A stretch of DNA of 64,000 bases from FACHB-T130 sp042747725 (GTDB taxonomy: Bacteria; Cyanobacteriota; Cyanobacteriia; Cyanobacteriales; FACHB-T130): assembly GCF_042747725.1 (NCBI RefSeq), contig NZ_JBHZGO010000040.1:62001-126000 (forward strand), written 5' to 3'. Position 1 is the first letter of the stretch; every line of letters begins with the position of its first letter. The notes beneath the pieces are model-generated. The model was not told the DNA's origin, searched no databases, and saw only the letters and a list, made by a program, of their open reading frames with translations. Made by a program: the position numbers and the translations under genes. Below are positions 17,173 to 26,309 of this stretch, piece after piece.

Positions 17173-19005
17173 TTACCTAATTGCTCGCCGCACTGAGGCA
17201 CTAATGAGGTCTACGATAAAAGTGAGGGCAAGAAAGGCTATCAAAGTTGTGAGGAGACCTTTGTAGTCAAAGCTACTCAGTTGTTCCGTGAGCAAGCGAC
17301 CTAATCCACCCGCACCCACTAACCCTACAATTACCGTAGCGCGGATGCAGACTTCCCAGCGGTAGAGGATATATGCAATAAAGCGGGGCAAAGTGCGGGG
17401 TAAGACGCCGTAGAGGAAGACTTGGGAACCAGTAGCGCCCAAAGCTTTGAGCGACGCTCTTGGACGTTCATCTAGATTTTCCGTCACTTCCGCCATCAGA
17501 CGCCCTAGTATACCTAAATTGTGTAAACCGAGGGCGATCGCTCCAGGTAATATTCCCGGAAACAATACAAACAGAAAGATTAACGCCCAAATGGGTTCGG
17601 GGACGGCACGGGCAACGAGTAGTAGGAAGCGGGTAAAAATCAGTACAGCAGTTCCTCGGAGATCCCCCCTTAAAAAGGGGAGTGTGAGATTTTCTCCCGT
17701 CCCCCTTTTTAAGGGGAGTGTGAGATTTTCTCTTGCCCCCCTTTTTAAGGGGGGTTGGGGGGATCTTCTACCAGTATCCAGAATCCCTCCTGGCAACAGG
17801 AAATTATTTGCTGCTGGGAAAGATAATAAAATGCCTCCTAATCCAGCCCCAGCCATTGCCAGGATGGACATAGCCAGAGTTTGAGCTGAAAGGGTAAATA
17901 GTTGACTCAGCTGACTCCCATCCGGTGGGAAGACATCTTGAAACACTCCTGCCAATAGCTGTGCAGTTCGCGGTGCCCAAAGTTTTGAGAAATCAGCCTG
18001 GATGTACCAGAAGGAGAAGATGACTAAAACAATGCCGCCGAGAAATGACACCTGTACTACTGGATCTTGTTGATAAAACCGCTGTTTGCGCCCTTGGAGA
18101 TTCAGGACGTTCAAATCCAGGCGACTTGGCGCACCCAAACGGTGGCGTAGCAAAGCACTCCAAAAATCCGTAGCACCATTTAATCCAATCAGGGCAATCA
18201 AAAACGTCCACATCTGCTCATAGCGCAAAGATTGGAGGCTGAGGAGAATTTGATACCCCAGTCCACCTGCACCAATAATCCCCAGTACGGCGGCGGAACG
18301 AATCGAACACTCAAACCGATAGAAAGCGTAGGACAGCAGATTTAGAAAGGCTTGGGGAATCAAGCTATAGGCAAAAGCATTCAGAGGTGAAACGCCGCTA
18401 TTCAGGAGTGCCATTAGTGGCTGATGGGGGGTTTCGTCTAGAATCTCCGAGAAGACTTTGGCAGTAATCGCACCAAAAGGAATTGCGATCGCTAGCACTG
18501 CTACTAGCGGATCGAGTCCAAAAATATTGACGAAAAATAATCCCCAAATTAACTCGTGAATTGCTCTCGGAATTGCCAAAACTCCTCGTACCATCACCCA
18601 AGGAGACTGAGTTTTGAGTTGTAGAAACCCGATCGATCGCGTCTGAGTTTTGAGTTTTGAATTTGAAACAGATTCCCACCATATCTCAGAACAAAAAACA
18701 CCCCCCACCAAACCAATCAGCACGCTGAAGAAAGTGCCACACACGGCGTAAGCAAGGGTTTTTAGAGTAGAGTCTAGAGTTAGATGCAGAAATTCCGGGC
18801 TGAGATCGGGTGAGAATGCAGCAACGATAAAGCGCCAAACGAGGTTCCAGCCGCCTTCGTTGATTAAATCCCGCTGGAATACGCCTGCTAAGTGCAACGA
18901 CCAAATGAGGGACGCGACAAACACCAATCCCCACACAGTACGCCAGTTAAGCGGTGAGGGGCGCTGAGGGAGGTTTGTTGGTTGGCGATCGCTAGTGTTT
19001 CTCAC
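17173..19005 (-). CDS. phnE: Phosphonate-type ABC transporter permease, fused double PhnE
   Basis: A 610-residue inner-membrane protein made of two tandem PhnE permease units (about residues 20-300 and 310-610). Each unit carries the EAA-type loop around G-A-G-G-L-G. It would form the channel for phosphonate, phosphite or phosphate import with PhnC and PhnD. The GTG start at 19005 follows AAGGAAAGC. Both units have a repeat-derived insertion in the same loop, just before the conserved R-A-(I/V)-P-E/H segment. In unit 1 it is N-S-K-L-K-T-Q-T-R-S-I-G (about 113-135). In unit 2 it is a 37-residue P-P-L-K-R-G/E-N-L-T-L-P stretch (about 413-450). Both inserts keep the frame. Confidence 0.9.
   Translation of the reverse strand: MRNTSDRQPTNLPQRPSPLNWRTVWGLVFVASLIWSLHLAGVFQRDLINEGGWNLVWRFIVAAFSPDLSPEFLHLTLDSTLKTLAYAVCGTFFSVLIGLVGGVFCSEIWWESVSNSKLKTQTRSIGFLQLKTQSPWVMVRGVLAIPRAIHELIWGLFFVNIFGLDPLVAVLAIAIPFGAITAKVFSEILDETPHQPLMALLNSGVSPLNAFAYSLIPQAFLNLLSYAFYRFECSIRSAAVLGIIGAGGLGYQILLSLQSLRYEQMWTFLIALIGLNGATDFWSALLRHRLGAPSRLDLNVLNLQGRKQRFYQQDPVVQVSFLGGIVLVIFSFWYIQADFSKLWAPRTAQLLAGVFQDVFPPDGSQLSQLFTLSAQTLAMSILAMAGAGLGGILLSFPAANNFLLPGGILDTGRRSPQPPLKRGARENLTLPLKRGTGENLTLPFLRGDLRGTAVLIFTRFLLLVARAVPEPIWALIFLFVLFPGILPGAIALGLHNLGILGRLMAEVTENLDERPRASLKALGATGSQVFLYGVLPRTLPRFIAYILYRWEVCIRATVIVGLVGAGGLGRLLTEQLSSFDYKGLLTTLIAFLALTFIVDLISASVRRAIR
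17656..17766. repeat. CCCCCTTTTTAAGGGG palindrome cluster inside phnE
   Basis: Three palindromic CCCCnTTTTTAAGGGG units alternate with two copies of GAGTGTGAGATTTTCTC. The block lies in frame within phnE and encodes the P-L-K-R-G / E-N-L-T-L-P linker. Such units are normally found in cyanobacterial spacers, so this looks like a repeat that invaded a coding sequence. Confidence 0.82.
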
Positions 19006-19117
19006 GCTTTCCTTGCCAAAACTCCTCTTTTAACAACAAGCGATCGCGATCTAGTGCGAACCTTTGCGCTACCGCGTGTGTTAAAGAAATACAAAACTTC
19101 AGCAACCGGAAGCAATA

Positions 19118-19873
19118 TCAATTCTCCATCCTGTACAACTCCTCAATCATCGCGTCTGACAGTGCTTCAGCGGGGGTATCAAACAAAATGCGTCCCTGTC
19201 GCAAACCGATGATGCGCTGATAATGACTGCGAGCAAATTCAATTGCGTGGACACTGGTGACTAAAGTTTTGCCCGTTTCCTGGCTCAACTGGCGCAATAA
19301 ATCCATAATCTCGCGGCTGCGTTCGGGGTCGAGGCTGGAGATGGGTTCGTCAGCAAGAATAGCGGTAGGATTTTGCACGAGGACGCGAGCGATCGCTACC
19401 CGTTGCTGTTGACCACCAGAAAGACTATCGGTGCGTTCGTAAAGTTTTTCTGCAATCCCCACCTGTGCCAAAGCTTTATGAGCAGTTTCAACTTCCAAAG
19501 GATAAATCAGCGAAACTGCTGCTTTGAAAAACGACCAGCGCCCCAGATGTCCAGCATTGATATTGTGAATCACCTGCAAATTATCAACCAAGTGAAATTG
19601 TTGATAAATTGTACCTATCTGGCGCTGGACTTGGCGCAGCAACTTGGGACGAAGATCGGCAAGGTTGCGACCCAGTACCCAGACTTCTCCTTGACTCGGT
19701 AGCAGCGTCCCGTTGAGTAAATTAATCAGCGTACTTTTCCCCGCACCGCTAGAACCAACCAGCGCCACGCGATCGCCTGCCCGAATCTGCAAATTGACAT
19801 CAGCAAGAGACTGAAACTTACCAAATTGTTTCGTAACGTTTTTGAGTTCAAAAATCGGTAAGTTTTGACTCAT
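19118..19873 (-). CDS. phnC: Phosphonate-type ABC transporter ATP-binding protein
   Basis: A 251-residue ABC ATPase that drives the PhnE channel. Walker A GSSGAGKST is at 40-48, the signature LSGGQQQR at 151-158, Walker B AILADEP at 171-177, and the switch histidine in V-T-S-V-H-A. The PhnC-type Q-loop region reads I-Y-Q-Q-F-H-L-V. It lies between phnD (298 bp upstream) and phnE (112 bp downstream) on the same strand, in the order D-C-E. The remote spacing from phnD contains two hairpins that may adjust expression. Confidence 0.93.
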   Translation of the reverse strand: MSQNLPIFELKNVTKQFGKFQSLADVNLQIRAGDRVALVGSSGAGKSTLINLLNGTLLPSQGEVWVLGRNLADLRPKLLRQVQRQIGTIYQQFHLVDNLQVIHNINAGHLGRWSFFKAAVSLIYPLEVETAHKALAQVGIAEKLYERTDSLSGGQQQRVAIARVLVQNPTAILADEPISSLDPERSREIMDLLRQLSQETGKTLVTSVHAIEFARSHYQRIIGLRQGRILFDTPAEALSDAMIEELYRMEN

Positions 19874-19985
19874 ACCAGCGGTAATGGATAATCGCTAATG
19901 GGAGCCTTAGGAATTATTAATCATCCCTTATAATTAATTCTAATTTATTAGAATTAGCACTTTCCCTTTACCAACCTTTTGATTT

Positions 19986-20032
19986 CGCGACGAGGACATT
20001 GTCCTCGTCGCGTCTGCCACAACGCTTTGTGG
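19986..20032. terminator. Two adjacent hairpins between phnD and phnC
   Basis: CGCGACGAGGAC (19986-19997) pairs perfectly with GTCCTCGTCGCG (20001-20012) across a 3-nt loop. Directly after it, CCACAA and TTGTGG (20017-20032) form a second hairpin. No T-run follows, so these are better read as attenuating or RNA-stabilising stems that could separate expression of phnD from phnCE than as a classical terminator. Confidence 0.45.
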
Positions 20033-20171
20033 TTAGACAAATACAATTACTATATTATGACGTTACAGTGCAAAACACAAGTATTTTAGCCCGATAAAAT
20101 CATAATATTTTCTGATCGAAATCGGGCAAAAGTTAGGGATTGATAAAGCAAAACTTATCACCTAAAAAGGC

Positions 20172-21107
20172 TCATTTAATTTTGCCAATTTGCCGACCAA
20201 TCGTTTCAATTTGAGCATAGTTAGAATTTTGAGTGGGGATAAATTTTTTAGCCTCAAACAAGCCGAGAATTTCTTTTTGTTCTGGCACCGTGGGGTCGAG
20301 TTTCAAAAAAGCGCTCTGTACCTTTTTGGCAAAATCATCGCCATAGCGCTTTTTGACCTCCGGATTGATAACCCAGTGGTAGTCATAATAGGCAGGTGTT
20401 TGCCAGAGGACTTGCACTTTATTTGGGTCTACTTCTTTGGAATCGACTCGCTTTTTCCAGACGCTTTCATTTACAGCACCTACATCGTAGGTGCCTGCTT
20501 CCACCAATTTGATCGTCTTATCGTGATCGCCGGAAAAACCGACTTGACCTTTCAAATCTTCAAGTTTGAGTCCAGCTTGTTGCAGGAAATATTGAGGCAT
20601 TAAACGCCCGGATGTTGAAGATTCGCTCCCCATAGTAAAGCTATGCCCTTTGAGCTGTTTTAAATCAGAAATATCTTTAAATGGCTTCAGTCCAGCCTTT
20701 TTGTTGGCGATGAAGAGACTGTGGAATTGGGCGTCTATGTCGCGTTGAGCGATCGCTTCCGCACCCGGTACCTGCAACCGTGCCTGCACCCCCGTCAATC
20801 CTCCAAACCAAACTAAATCCAAATCTCCTACTTTGAAGACAGTAACCGCCGCCGTATAGTCAGTAACCGGCTTATACTCCACCGGCACACCCAGTTCCTT
20901 TTCTAGATAGGCAGCTAGCTTGTCATACTGACGCTGTAACTTTTGCGGATCTTGATCGGGAATTGCACCGATTGCCAGAGGCTTTGTCTCAGTTCCACCG
21001 TTCGTCGCTGAAGTCCCGGATGGGTTGGGCGAACAAGCCGCCAGCGGTAGCAACAACAACAAACCGGACAACAATATTTTTTTCATTCCTGACTTGGATC
21101 TGCTCAT
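20172..21107 (-). CDS. phnD: Phosphonate/phosphite/phosphate ABC transporter substrate-binding lipoprotein
   Basis: A 311-residue type II periplasmic binding protein. The signal peptide ends in a lipobox L-A-A-C (Cys25 counted from the ATG at 21107; Cys18 from an alternative ATG at 21086). The mature protein would therefore be membrane-tethered outside the cytoplasm. The PhnD core is seen in I-G-A-I-P-D-Q-D-P, the conserved V-W-F-G-G-L-T-G-V and the S-E-S-S-T-S-G-R-L-M-P anion-binding loop. The natural ligand (phosphonate, phosphite or phosphate) cannot be decided from sequence. It heads the phnD-phnC-phnE set. No clear Pho box was found upstream. Confidence 0.9.
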   Translation of the reverse strand: MSRSKSGMKKILLSGLLLLLPLAACSPNPSGTSATNGGTETKPLAIGAIPDQDPQKLQRQYDKLAAYLEKELGVPVEYKPVTDYTAAVTVFKVGDLDLVWFGGLTGVQARLQVPGAEAIAQRDIDAQFHSLFIANKKAGLKPFKDISDLKQLKGHSFTMGSESSTSGRLMPQYFLQQAGLKLEDLKGQVGFSGDHDKTIKLVEAGTYDVGAVNESVWKKRVDSKEVDPNKVQVLWQTPAYYDYHWVINPEVKKRYGDDFAKKVQSAFLKLDPTVPEQKEILGLFEAKKFIPTQNSNYAQIETIGRQIGKIK

Positions 21108-21241
21108 TTTGACTGCCTATATAAACTTACGCCAGAAGCTACCCCTCCTGGAAATGGGCTGTAGCGCGGGTGCCAGAAGTTAGTGTAAGCGAACGGCTAC
21201 CCTTATGCCAAAATTAACCGTAGTGTCAGCAGGCTTTAGCA

Positions 21242-21350
21242 ATAGTTTGGCATCCTGGGCAGAAGTTGTATGGTGGGCGGTAAATTATCGATAGGCAGTT
21301 GGGTAAAGGTGGCTTTGGGATCGCCTATCTTGCTTAGCGGGACTTAAACA
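21242..21350 (+). pseudogene. Remnant of a Ser/Thr kinase N-terminus
   Basis: Read in one frame this gives G-Q-K-L-Y-G-G-R-stop-I-I-D-R-Q-L-G-K-G-G-F-G-I-A-Y-L-A-stop-R-D. That matches, residue for residue, the start of the intact kinase at 22623 (G-Q-M-L-H-G-G-R-Y-I-V-D-R-V-L-G-E-G-G-Y-G). The upstream flank also matches (ATGCCAAAATTA, AGTGTCAG). The start codon is ATA instead of ATG and two in-frame stops are present. Only the glycine-loop portion survives; the rest of the kinase is missing. It is a dead partial duplicate. Confidence 0.75.
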
Positions 21351-21552
21351 AATTTCAAGACCAAACAAAGCCTAAACTGATGCCTCAATTATGCCAACCA
21401 TCACGACGGGAAACACGAACGCACCCACAATCATGATTGGCGAAAAGGCAGCCGATTTGATTAAAGCCGCAGGGCGTGTTTCAGAGCAAGCGCCCTTAAC
21501 AACTGCGATCGCCTAATTATCTCGTTTTAATAACATGAAGGAGTTTGAGAAA

Positions 21553-21757
21553 ATGATTACCTTATACACTGCACCATCCTTCGATGGGAGACCAACCCAC
21601 AACGTTAGATGCGACGGCTTATGGCTACATTGGTAATTTCATACAGCCACGTTTTGAAAGCTCAATCCTTGATTATTTGCTTGAGCGATCGAACCTCTGC
21701 CAGCACTATGAACGGATGACTGAACAGTTTTTTGGCAATAGTGAAGCGCTGCGATAG
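21553..21757 (+). pseudogene. Remnant of a glutathione S-transferase-like gene
   Basis: An ATG at 21553 starts M-I-T-L-Y-T, a typical thioredoxin-like GST N-terminus. After about 10 codons the frame shifts, and the ATG frame at 21584 reads G-D-Q-P-T-T-L-D-A-T-A-Y-G then L-L-E-R-S-N-L. That is the C-terminal helical domain of GST/failed-axon-connection-type proteins, and it ends at 21755-21757. The middle of the protein is deleted. I regard this as a degraded gene with an internal deletion, not a functional 57-codon gene. Confidence 0.6.
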
Positions 21758-21915
21758 TGTAGCTTTAGCAAGTCCTTGAGCATCAGCGCAGATTGCTCAT
21801 TAAAACACTCACCGTTGAGTCCTAGCTCAGCTTCATGAGCTAATCCTGTTTGTTCAAAGATCAATGGATTAATAGAGTTACTCCAATGATTCATCACCTT
21901 TGTATTTCTGCTTCT

Positions 21916-22437
21916 CTATTCTCGCCTGTCTTCAAACCAATCTTGCCCACCCGGTAACTGAGTTAAATACTCATCAATGATGTCAGGTAAAATACTTGCT
22001 GAATGAGCATACGTCAAAGCAAGTAATTGTTGAGCTGTCAGGATTATCTGAGTTCTATCCACCATTTCTGAGAGTTGAGACGGTTTAACTCTTCCATTTA
22101 GTACTTCCACACTCGCCGGACGAATTGCAGCTGCCAGTGCATCTACAAGCATTGGTTCCCATTCATCAGGCTTGACGTAGTGAGAAGTTTTGTTGTCTTG
22201 GAGATTCAGGTCTTGAATTTGTATGAGAGAATCTGAAATTGAAGCTACCCAAGAGTTGGTTAATCGCTGCTCTATTTGATTTTTAATCAAGTGAATTAGC
22301 ATTCTAACTAAATAGGATTTTATATTACGCAGGGTTGCCTTTTTACTCATCCAATCCAGCTCATCTAAAATCACTAAAGCGTCTGTGTAGCGTCCCTCAA
22401 TGATGCTATTTCTTAAATCTATGAGTTCCTGAGTCAT
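21916..22437 (-). CDS. DUF29-type protein
   Basis: It has 173 residues from the ATG at 22437 (start M-T-Q-E-L-I-D-L). I prefer this to an in-frame ATG five codons upstream because cyanobacterial relatives start this way. It is all helical and has the DUF29-like core K-A-T-L-R-N-I-K-S-Y-L-V-R-M-L-I-H-L-I-K. The family is abundant and often multicopy in cyanobacteria, and its function is unknown. It lies next to degraded genes and diverges from the Ser/Thr kinase at 22623. Confidence 0.68.
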   Translation of the reverse strand: MTQELIDLRNSIIEGRYTDALVILDELDWMSKKATLRNIKSYLVRMLIHLIKNQIEQRLTNSWVASISDSLIQIQDLNLQDNKTSHYVKPDEWEPMLVDALAAAIRPASVEVLNGRVKPSQLSEMVDRTQIILTAQQLLALTYAHSASILPDIIDEYLTQLPGGQDWFEDRRE

Positions 22438-22622
22438 AACAATTGCCTTCATCTAGGCGTTTCTACGCTGAATATAGCACTCAAAAACGAGAGCGATCGC
22501 TCTGGTTCATCTCACCTTTGTTCCCTTCCGTTATGGAGCTTTCTGGAGTGGGTCAAATATTTAACAAACCTGACACCAAGGGTATGCCAAAATTAGCCTA
22601 AGTGTCAGGGAAAGTTTAAGGA

Positions 22623-24008
22623 ATGGTTTGGGCCGCTGGGCAGATGTTGCATGGTGGACGATACATCGTTGACAGGGTGCTGGGAGAAGGTGGCTATGGC
22701 ATCACTTTTTTAGCTAGAGACAAAAAAGGGAATTTTGTCGTTATCAAGACGCTGAACGAACAGGTATTGACTAAACGCGAATTTACAGCGTACCGAGACA
22801 AATTCAATCGAGATTTCCAGAAAGAAGCGCTGCGACTAGCTGTGTGCCGACACCCTCATATTGTGCAGATTGACAATGCCTTCTCTGAAGGACAGTTACC
22901 TTGCATGGCGATGGAGTATGTTGAAGGAGAAAACCTGGAGCAGCGCGTACTTAATCTGGGTGTTTTGTCGGAAACAGAAGCATTGCACTACATCCGCCAG
23001 ATTGGTGAAGCACTGACTTTCATCCACGAAAGAGGCTTTTTGCATCGGGATGTGAAGCCGTCCAATATCATGGTGCGTGCCGAAAAATTCGAGGCGGTGC
23101 TGATTGATTTTGGCATTGCTAGGGAATTTATCCCCGATTTGACGCAGACTCATACGCAAACTTTTACTCCAGGTTTTGCTCCGATTGAACAGTATGCTCA
23201 GCAAGCGAGGCGGGGCGAATATACGGATGTTTATGCACTCGCGGCGACGCTCTACTATTTGCTGACTGGAGAAGTCCCGCTACCAGCTCCTGCTAGAGCT
23301 GCGGGGATTCCGTTAAATTCACCGCAACGCTTCAATTCAAGCATTAGTAATTTAGCCAATCAGGCGATTCTTAAAGGAATGGAATTTCAAGCCGAGGAAC
23401 GCCCTCAGTCGGTGCAGGAGTGGCTAGAATTGCTCAATTTTAATAAGATTGCCGCCTACACTTTTAAGCAGCCGGTATCAAGCAAGATTCCGTTATCAAA
23501 AACTCATAATGCAAGTTCAATCGCTACCAACCGCAATTTTTTAACAAATCGACAAAGTTCAGCGTCAAGAATAGATTACCGGCAACTACAGACTTTTTTA
23601 GCGTTAGGAAAGTGGCAAGAGGCGGATGAGGAAACAACGACGGTCATGCTGAAAATTTCCGGTCGAGAAACCGAAGGCTGGCTGAGAGTAGAAGATATCA
23701 AAAAATTTCCAGTTTCAGACCTTCGCATCATTAACCAACTCTGGATAAAACACAGCAAAGGGCGCTTTGGTTTTAGCGTACAAAAATATATCTGGGAGAG
23801 GATTGGAGGGACGAGAAGTGCAAATTATGAAATTTTGTGTATTTTAGGCGATCGCGTAGGATGGCGGATTGATGGCGTTTGGGTTCCTTATGAAGAATTT
23901 ATTTTTGATAGCGATCGCGCTCCCGCAGGTCATCTGCCCAGCGGATATGTTTTTTGCGAAGTTGGTTGGTGGGTAGGGTTATTGAACCTCTTCTATCGTC
24001 TTGAGTAG
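22623..24008 (+). CDS. Serine/threonine protein kinase with C-terminal GUN4 domain
   Basis: It has 461 residues. The kinase domain (about 14-270) has all catalytic elements: glycine loop GEGGYG at 21-26, Lys42 in V-V-I-K, HRDVKPSN at 141-148, DFG at 162-164 and an activation segment ending T-P-G-F-A-P-I-E-Q-Y. A linker of about 45 residues leads to a GUN4 domain (about 315-458), recognised by G-K-W-Q-E-A-D-E-E-T and G-R-F-G-F-S-V-Q-K. GUN4 domains bind porphyrins in the chlorophyll pathway; kinase-GUN4 fusions are common in cyanobacteria but few have been studied. No membrane helix is present. A dead partial copy lies 1.4 kb upstream. Confidence 0.9.
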   Translation: MVWAAGQMLHGGRYIVDRVLGEGGYGITFLARDKKGNFVVIKTLNEQVLTKREFTAYRDKFNRDFQKEALRLAVCRHPHIVQIDNAFSEGQLPCMAMEYVEGENLEQRVLNLGVLSETEALHYIRQIGEALTFIHERGFLHRDVKPSNIMVRAEKFEAVLIDFGIAREFIPDLTQTHTQTFTPGFAPIEQYAQQARRGEYTDVYALAATLYYLLTGEVPLPAPARAAGIPLNSPQRFNSSISNLANQAILKGMEFQAEERPQSVQEWLELLNFNKIAAYTFKQPVSSKIPLSKTHNASSIATNRNFLTNRQSSASRIDYRQLQTFLALGKWQEADEETTTVMLKISGRETEGWLRVEDIKKFPVSDLRIINQLWIKHSKGRFGFSVQKYIWERIGGTRSANYEILCILGDRVGWRIDGVWVPYEEFIFDSDRAPAGHLPSGYVFCEVGWWVGLLNLFYRLE

Positions 24009-24208
24009 CTAATTATAAAAAATCTATATTTTTATGAAGTCTTATTGATTATTCTATAGGTTAAGCGCTGTTGTGAATATAATAAATGCTGCCTACTCTA
24101 ACTCACTCTATTTTTTAGCAAAAATGCATTTAATTATTCTAAAAGAGTAAATTTAAATTCATTTTTTTTCTGTATTCAAACAAATTTTCAGCAGCTCTGC
24201 AAACTTTT

Positions 24209-24838
24209 ATGTCTTCCGCTATTACGAGAACTCAACTTGAACAGTTACGTCCAAGCGATCGCTTAAAATATTATGGGGTTCAATGGCAGATTAAAGAATA
24301 CAGCACTTATGACGATTCCTATGGATATGAAACAACAGAGTGGTTGCTAAAATCTCAGGCAGGAAAAGAATATTATTTGCTACGAGAAATCGATCCTCAA
24401 AATCCAGAATCCTTGGTAAATTGGTATCTTGCCGAAGAAATTCCCGATCCTAAGATATTTGAGCCAGAATCACTTAATAATTTGGCTGTTCGTCTTTGGC
24501 ACGATATGCAAGGGCAAAAAACACCTTATCCAGAATTGCACGCCTTGGGCAGACGCTATTATTTTGAGTCATCAACTCAGGGAAACTATGAAGGAGACGA
24601 AGAGGAGACATCTCGAATTACTTGGGATTATTGGGACAAAGATCGTCAATGGAATTTAGCGATTGAAGCTTGGCCTAATGGCGAACGACATATTTACTCT
24701 ACCAAAATAGTGAAGCCAGAAGAGTTTTCTGATATTGAACGAGGGGTAAAAGAAAGTAATTTTGGCAGCTTTATTGCTCAAGTATTATTAGCCAGTTTTC
24801 TCATGATTTGCGGAATATTTTTGATGATATTCGGATAG
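24209..24838 (+). CDS. DUF4178 domain protein with C-terminal membrane helix
   Basis: A 209-residue protein whose core (R-P-S-D-R-L-K-Y-Y-G-V-Q-W then W-L-L-K-S, and W-D-Y-W-D-K-D-R-Q-W-N-L) matches DUF4178, a beta-rich domain. One membrane helix ends the protein (about 187-208), so the domain is anchored on the inner face. It is the first gene of a four-gene run with the spermidine-synthase-like, FemX-like and DUF350 genes; the next start is only seven bases after this stop. DUF4178 is repeatedly found with spermidine-synthase-like and DUF350 genes, which supports a shared membrane-linked process. Confidence 0.72.
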   Translation: MSSAITRTQLEQLRPSDRLKYYGVQWQIKEYSTYDDSYGYETTEWLLKSQAGKEYYLLREIDPQNPESLVNWYLAEEIPDPKIFEPESLNNLAVRLWHDMQGQKTPYPELHALGRRYYFESSTQGNYEGDEEETSRITWDYWDKDRQWNLAIEAWPNGERHIYSTKIVKPEEFSDIERGVKESNFGSFIAQVLLASFLMICGIFLMIFG

Positions 24839-24845
24839 TCAAAAA

Positions 24846-26309
24846 ATGCCTACATCTTTATTTATTGAACAACATAATAACGGGTTGGCTTTTTATATCA
24901 ATGGTGATTTGCAGTTTGATACCGCTGATGAAGCCATTTATCACGAATATTTAGTGATTCCATCGGTAGCACTGGCAGTCAAACGGTTTCCTCAGACAGA
25001 GTTGCAAGTATTGATTTGTGGCGGCGGGGATGGATTAGCTGCACGGGATGTGTTGCGATTTTCTGAAGTGAGTCAAGTTGATTTAGTGGATTACAATCCA
25101 GAAGTTTTAGAACTAGGTAAAAAAGTATTTAAGGATTTTAATCAGGGAAGCTTAGAAAGCGATCGCTTAACTATTTACACGCAAGAAGCATTTGAATTTT
25201 TATCGACAATCAAGGAAAAATCTTATCACGTCATTATTTGCGATTTTACTTATCCTAGTTGTACAGAAGATACTGCAATATACACTCAAGAATGGTTTAA
25301 AACTATTAGCCGGGTGCTTTATCCAGGTGGCATTATTAGCACGAATGCTGTTTCTCCAGAAAATCGTACAACAGGTTTTTGGTGTTTATATCAAACTTTG
25401 TTAGCTGCTGGATTGATGGCAAAGCCTTTACAACTAGCAATTCCATCCTTTCAGCGGCATGACTATGGCAATTGGGGGTTCTTTTTAGCGTCTCCAGTTT
25501 CAATTCAGCATTCTGAACTAGAAGCAATTATCCTACCTAAAAATTTACAGGCGATCGCTCTTGAAAATCTGCTCAAAGTGTTTGAGTTTGAGAACGCGAT
25601 CGCTCATATTCGCCACAGCGTAAACATTCACACCCTGGATTGTCCGCAGCTATTTTACTATTTGCTTAATCCTCATATTCAATTAACCCAAATTACCGAA
25701 GCAACTGAAGGAAAAACCATTAATTTTTTAGATATTGAAGAATCCGGGACTGGACTGATAGGTTTGCGCGATCTCCTTCAACTAGAATCAACAGCCCAAA
25801 TGTGGTTAGAAGAAGTTGAGCGAAATGACGTAGATATTAGCAAATTATTGCCGGTACAACATCCTTATCACAGCCCTAAGATGACGGCAGAATGGTTAGC
25901 GCACCTGCAACAATTACTATCAGAAATAGACTTATCGCGCTTATTGGGCAGTATTTTAGACCGCGCTCAGGAACTGCCGCCTCAGATTGCCGCTGAACTA
26001 AAACAATTGTCTGATAAAGTCCGATCTGGACAGCAACTTTCAGCCTTATCACCACGGGCAGCAGAATTTATTATGATGCTTTCAGTGACATTACTAATGG
26101 CAAATTTAGCCTCTCCAGATGCTGTATTTGCTAAGGGATACTATTCAGGAAGTAGCCATTCTTCTGGCTCTAGCGGATATCCAGTAGGAACGACTTATTA
26201 TAGCGAGGGAGAATGGAATTGGTTTAATAAAACCTTAGGATTTATTTTGACAGCGGCAGGCGGTATTTGGTTGATAAACTTATTAACAAATCGCTCGAAT
26301 CATGACTGA
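24846..26309 (+). CDS. Spermidine-synthase-like (aminopropyltransferase fold) membrane protein
   Basis: A 487-residue protein. The N-terminal half has the spermidine synthase fold: D-E-A-I-Y-H-E-Y (about 28-35), the nucleotide-binding G-G-G-D-G at 59-63 and V-D-Y-N-P-E-V after strand 2. The usual catalytic D-x-x-D-P region reads D-F-T-Y-P-S here, so the second acidic residue is lost and true aminopropyl transfer is doubtful. The C-terminal half carries a helical region, a hydrophobic segment (about 400-425), a Gly/Ser/Tyr-rich stretch (G-Y-Y-S-G-S-S-H-S-S-G-S-S) and a last membrane helix (about 458-480). It overlaps the next gene by eight bases. Confidence 0.75.
   Translation: MPTSLFIEQHNNGLAFYINGDLQFDTADEAIYHEYLVIPSVALAVKRFPQTELQVLICGGGDGLAARDVLRFSEVSQVDLVDYNPEVLELGKKVFKDFNQGSLESDRLTIYTQEAFEFLSTIKEKSYHVIICDFTYPSCTEDTAIYTQEWFKTISRVLYPGGIISTNAVSPENRTTGFWCLYQTLLAAGLMAKPLQLAIPSFQRHDYGNWGFFLASPVSIQHSELEAIILPKNLQAIALENLLKVFEFENAIAHIRHSVNIHTLDCPQLFYYLLNPHIQLTQITEATEGKTINFLDIEESGTGLIGLRDLLQLESTAQMWLEEVERNDVDISKLLPVQHPYHSPKMTAEWLAHLQQLLSEIDLSRLLGSILDRAQELPPQIAAELKQLSDKVRSGQQLSALSPRAAEFIMMLSVTLLMANLASPDAVFAKGYYSGSSHSSGSSGYPVGTTYYSEGEWNWFNKTLGFILTAAGGIWLINLLTNRSNHD

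Noticed and set aside
21391..21516. 41-codon plus-strand frame after the kinase remnant
   Set aside because: Short, with no family similarity and no clear ribosome site; probably part of the decayed zone.
21706..21897. 63-codon minus-strand frame next to the DUF29-type gene
   Set aside because: It shows no recognisable family and overlaps the GST remnant, which has real similarity. It could be a decayed fragment, but I cannot support it.
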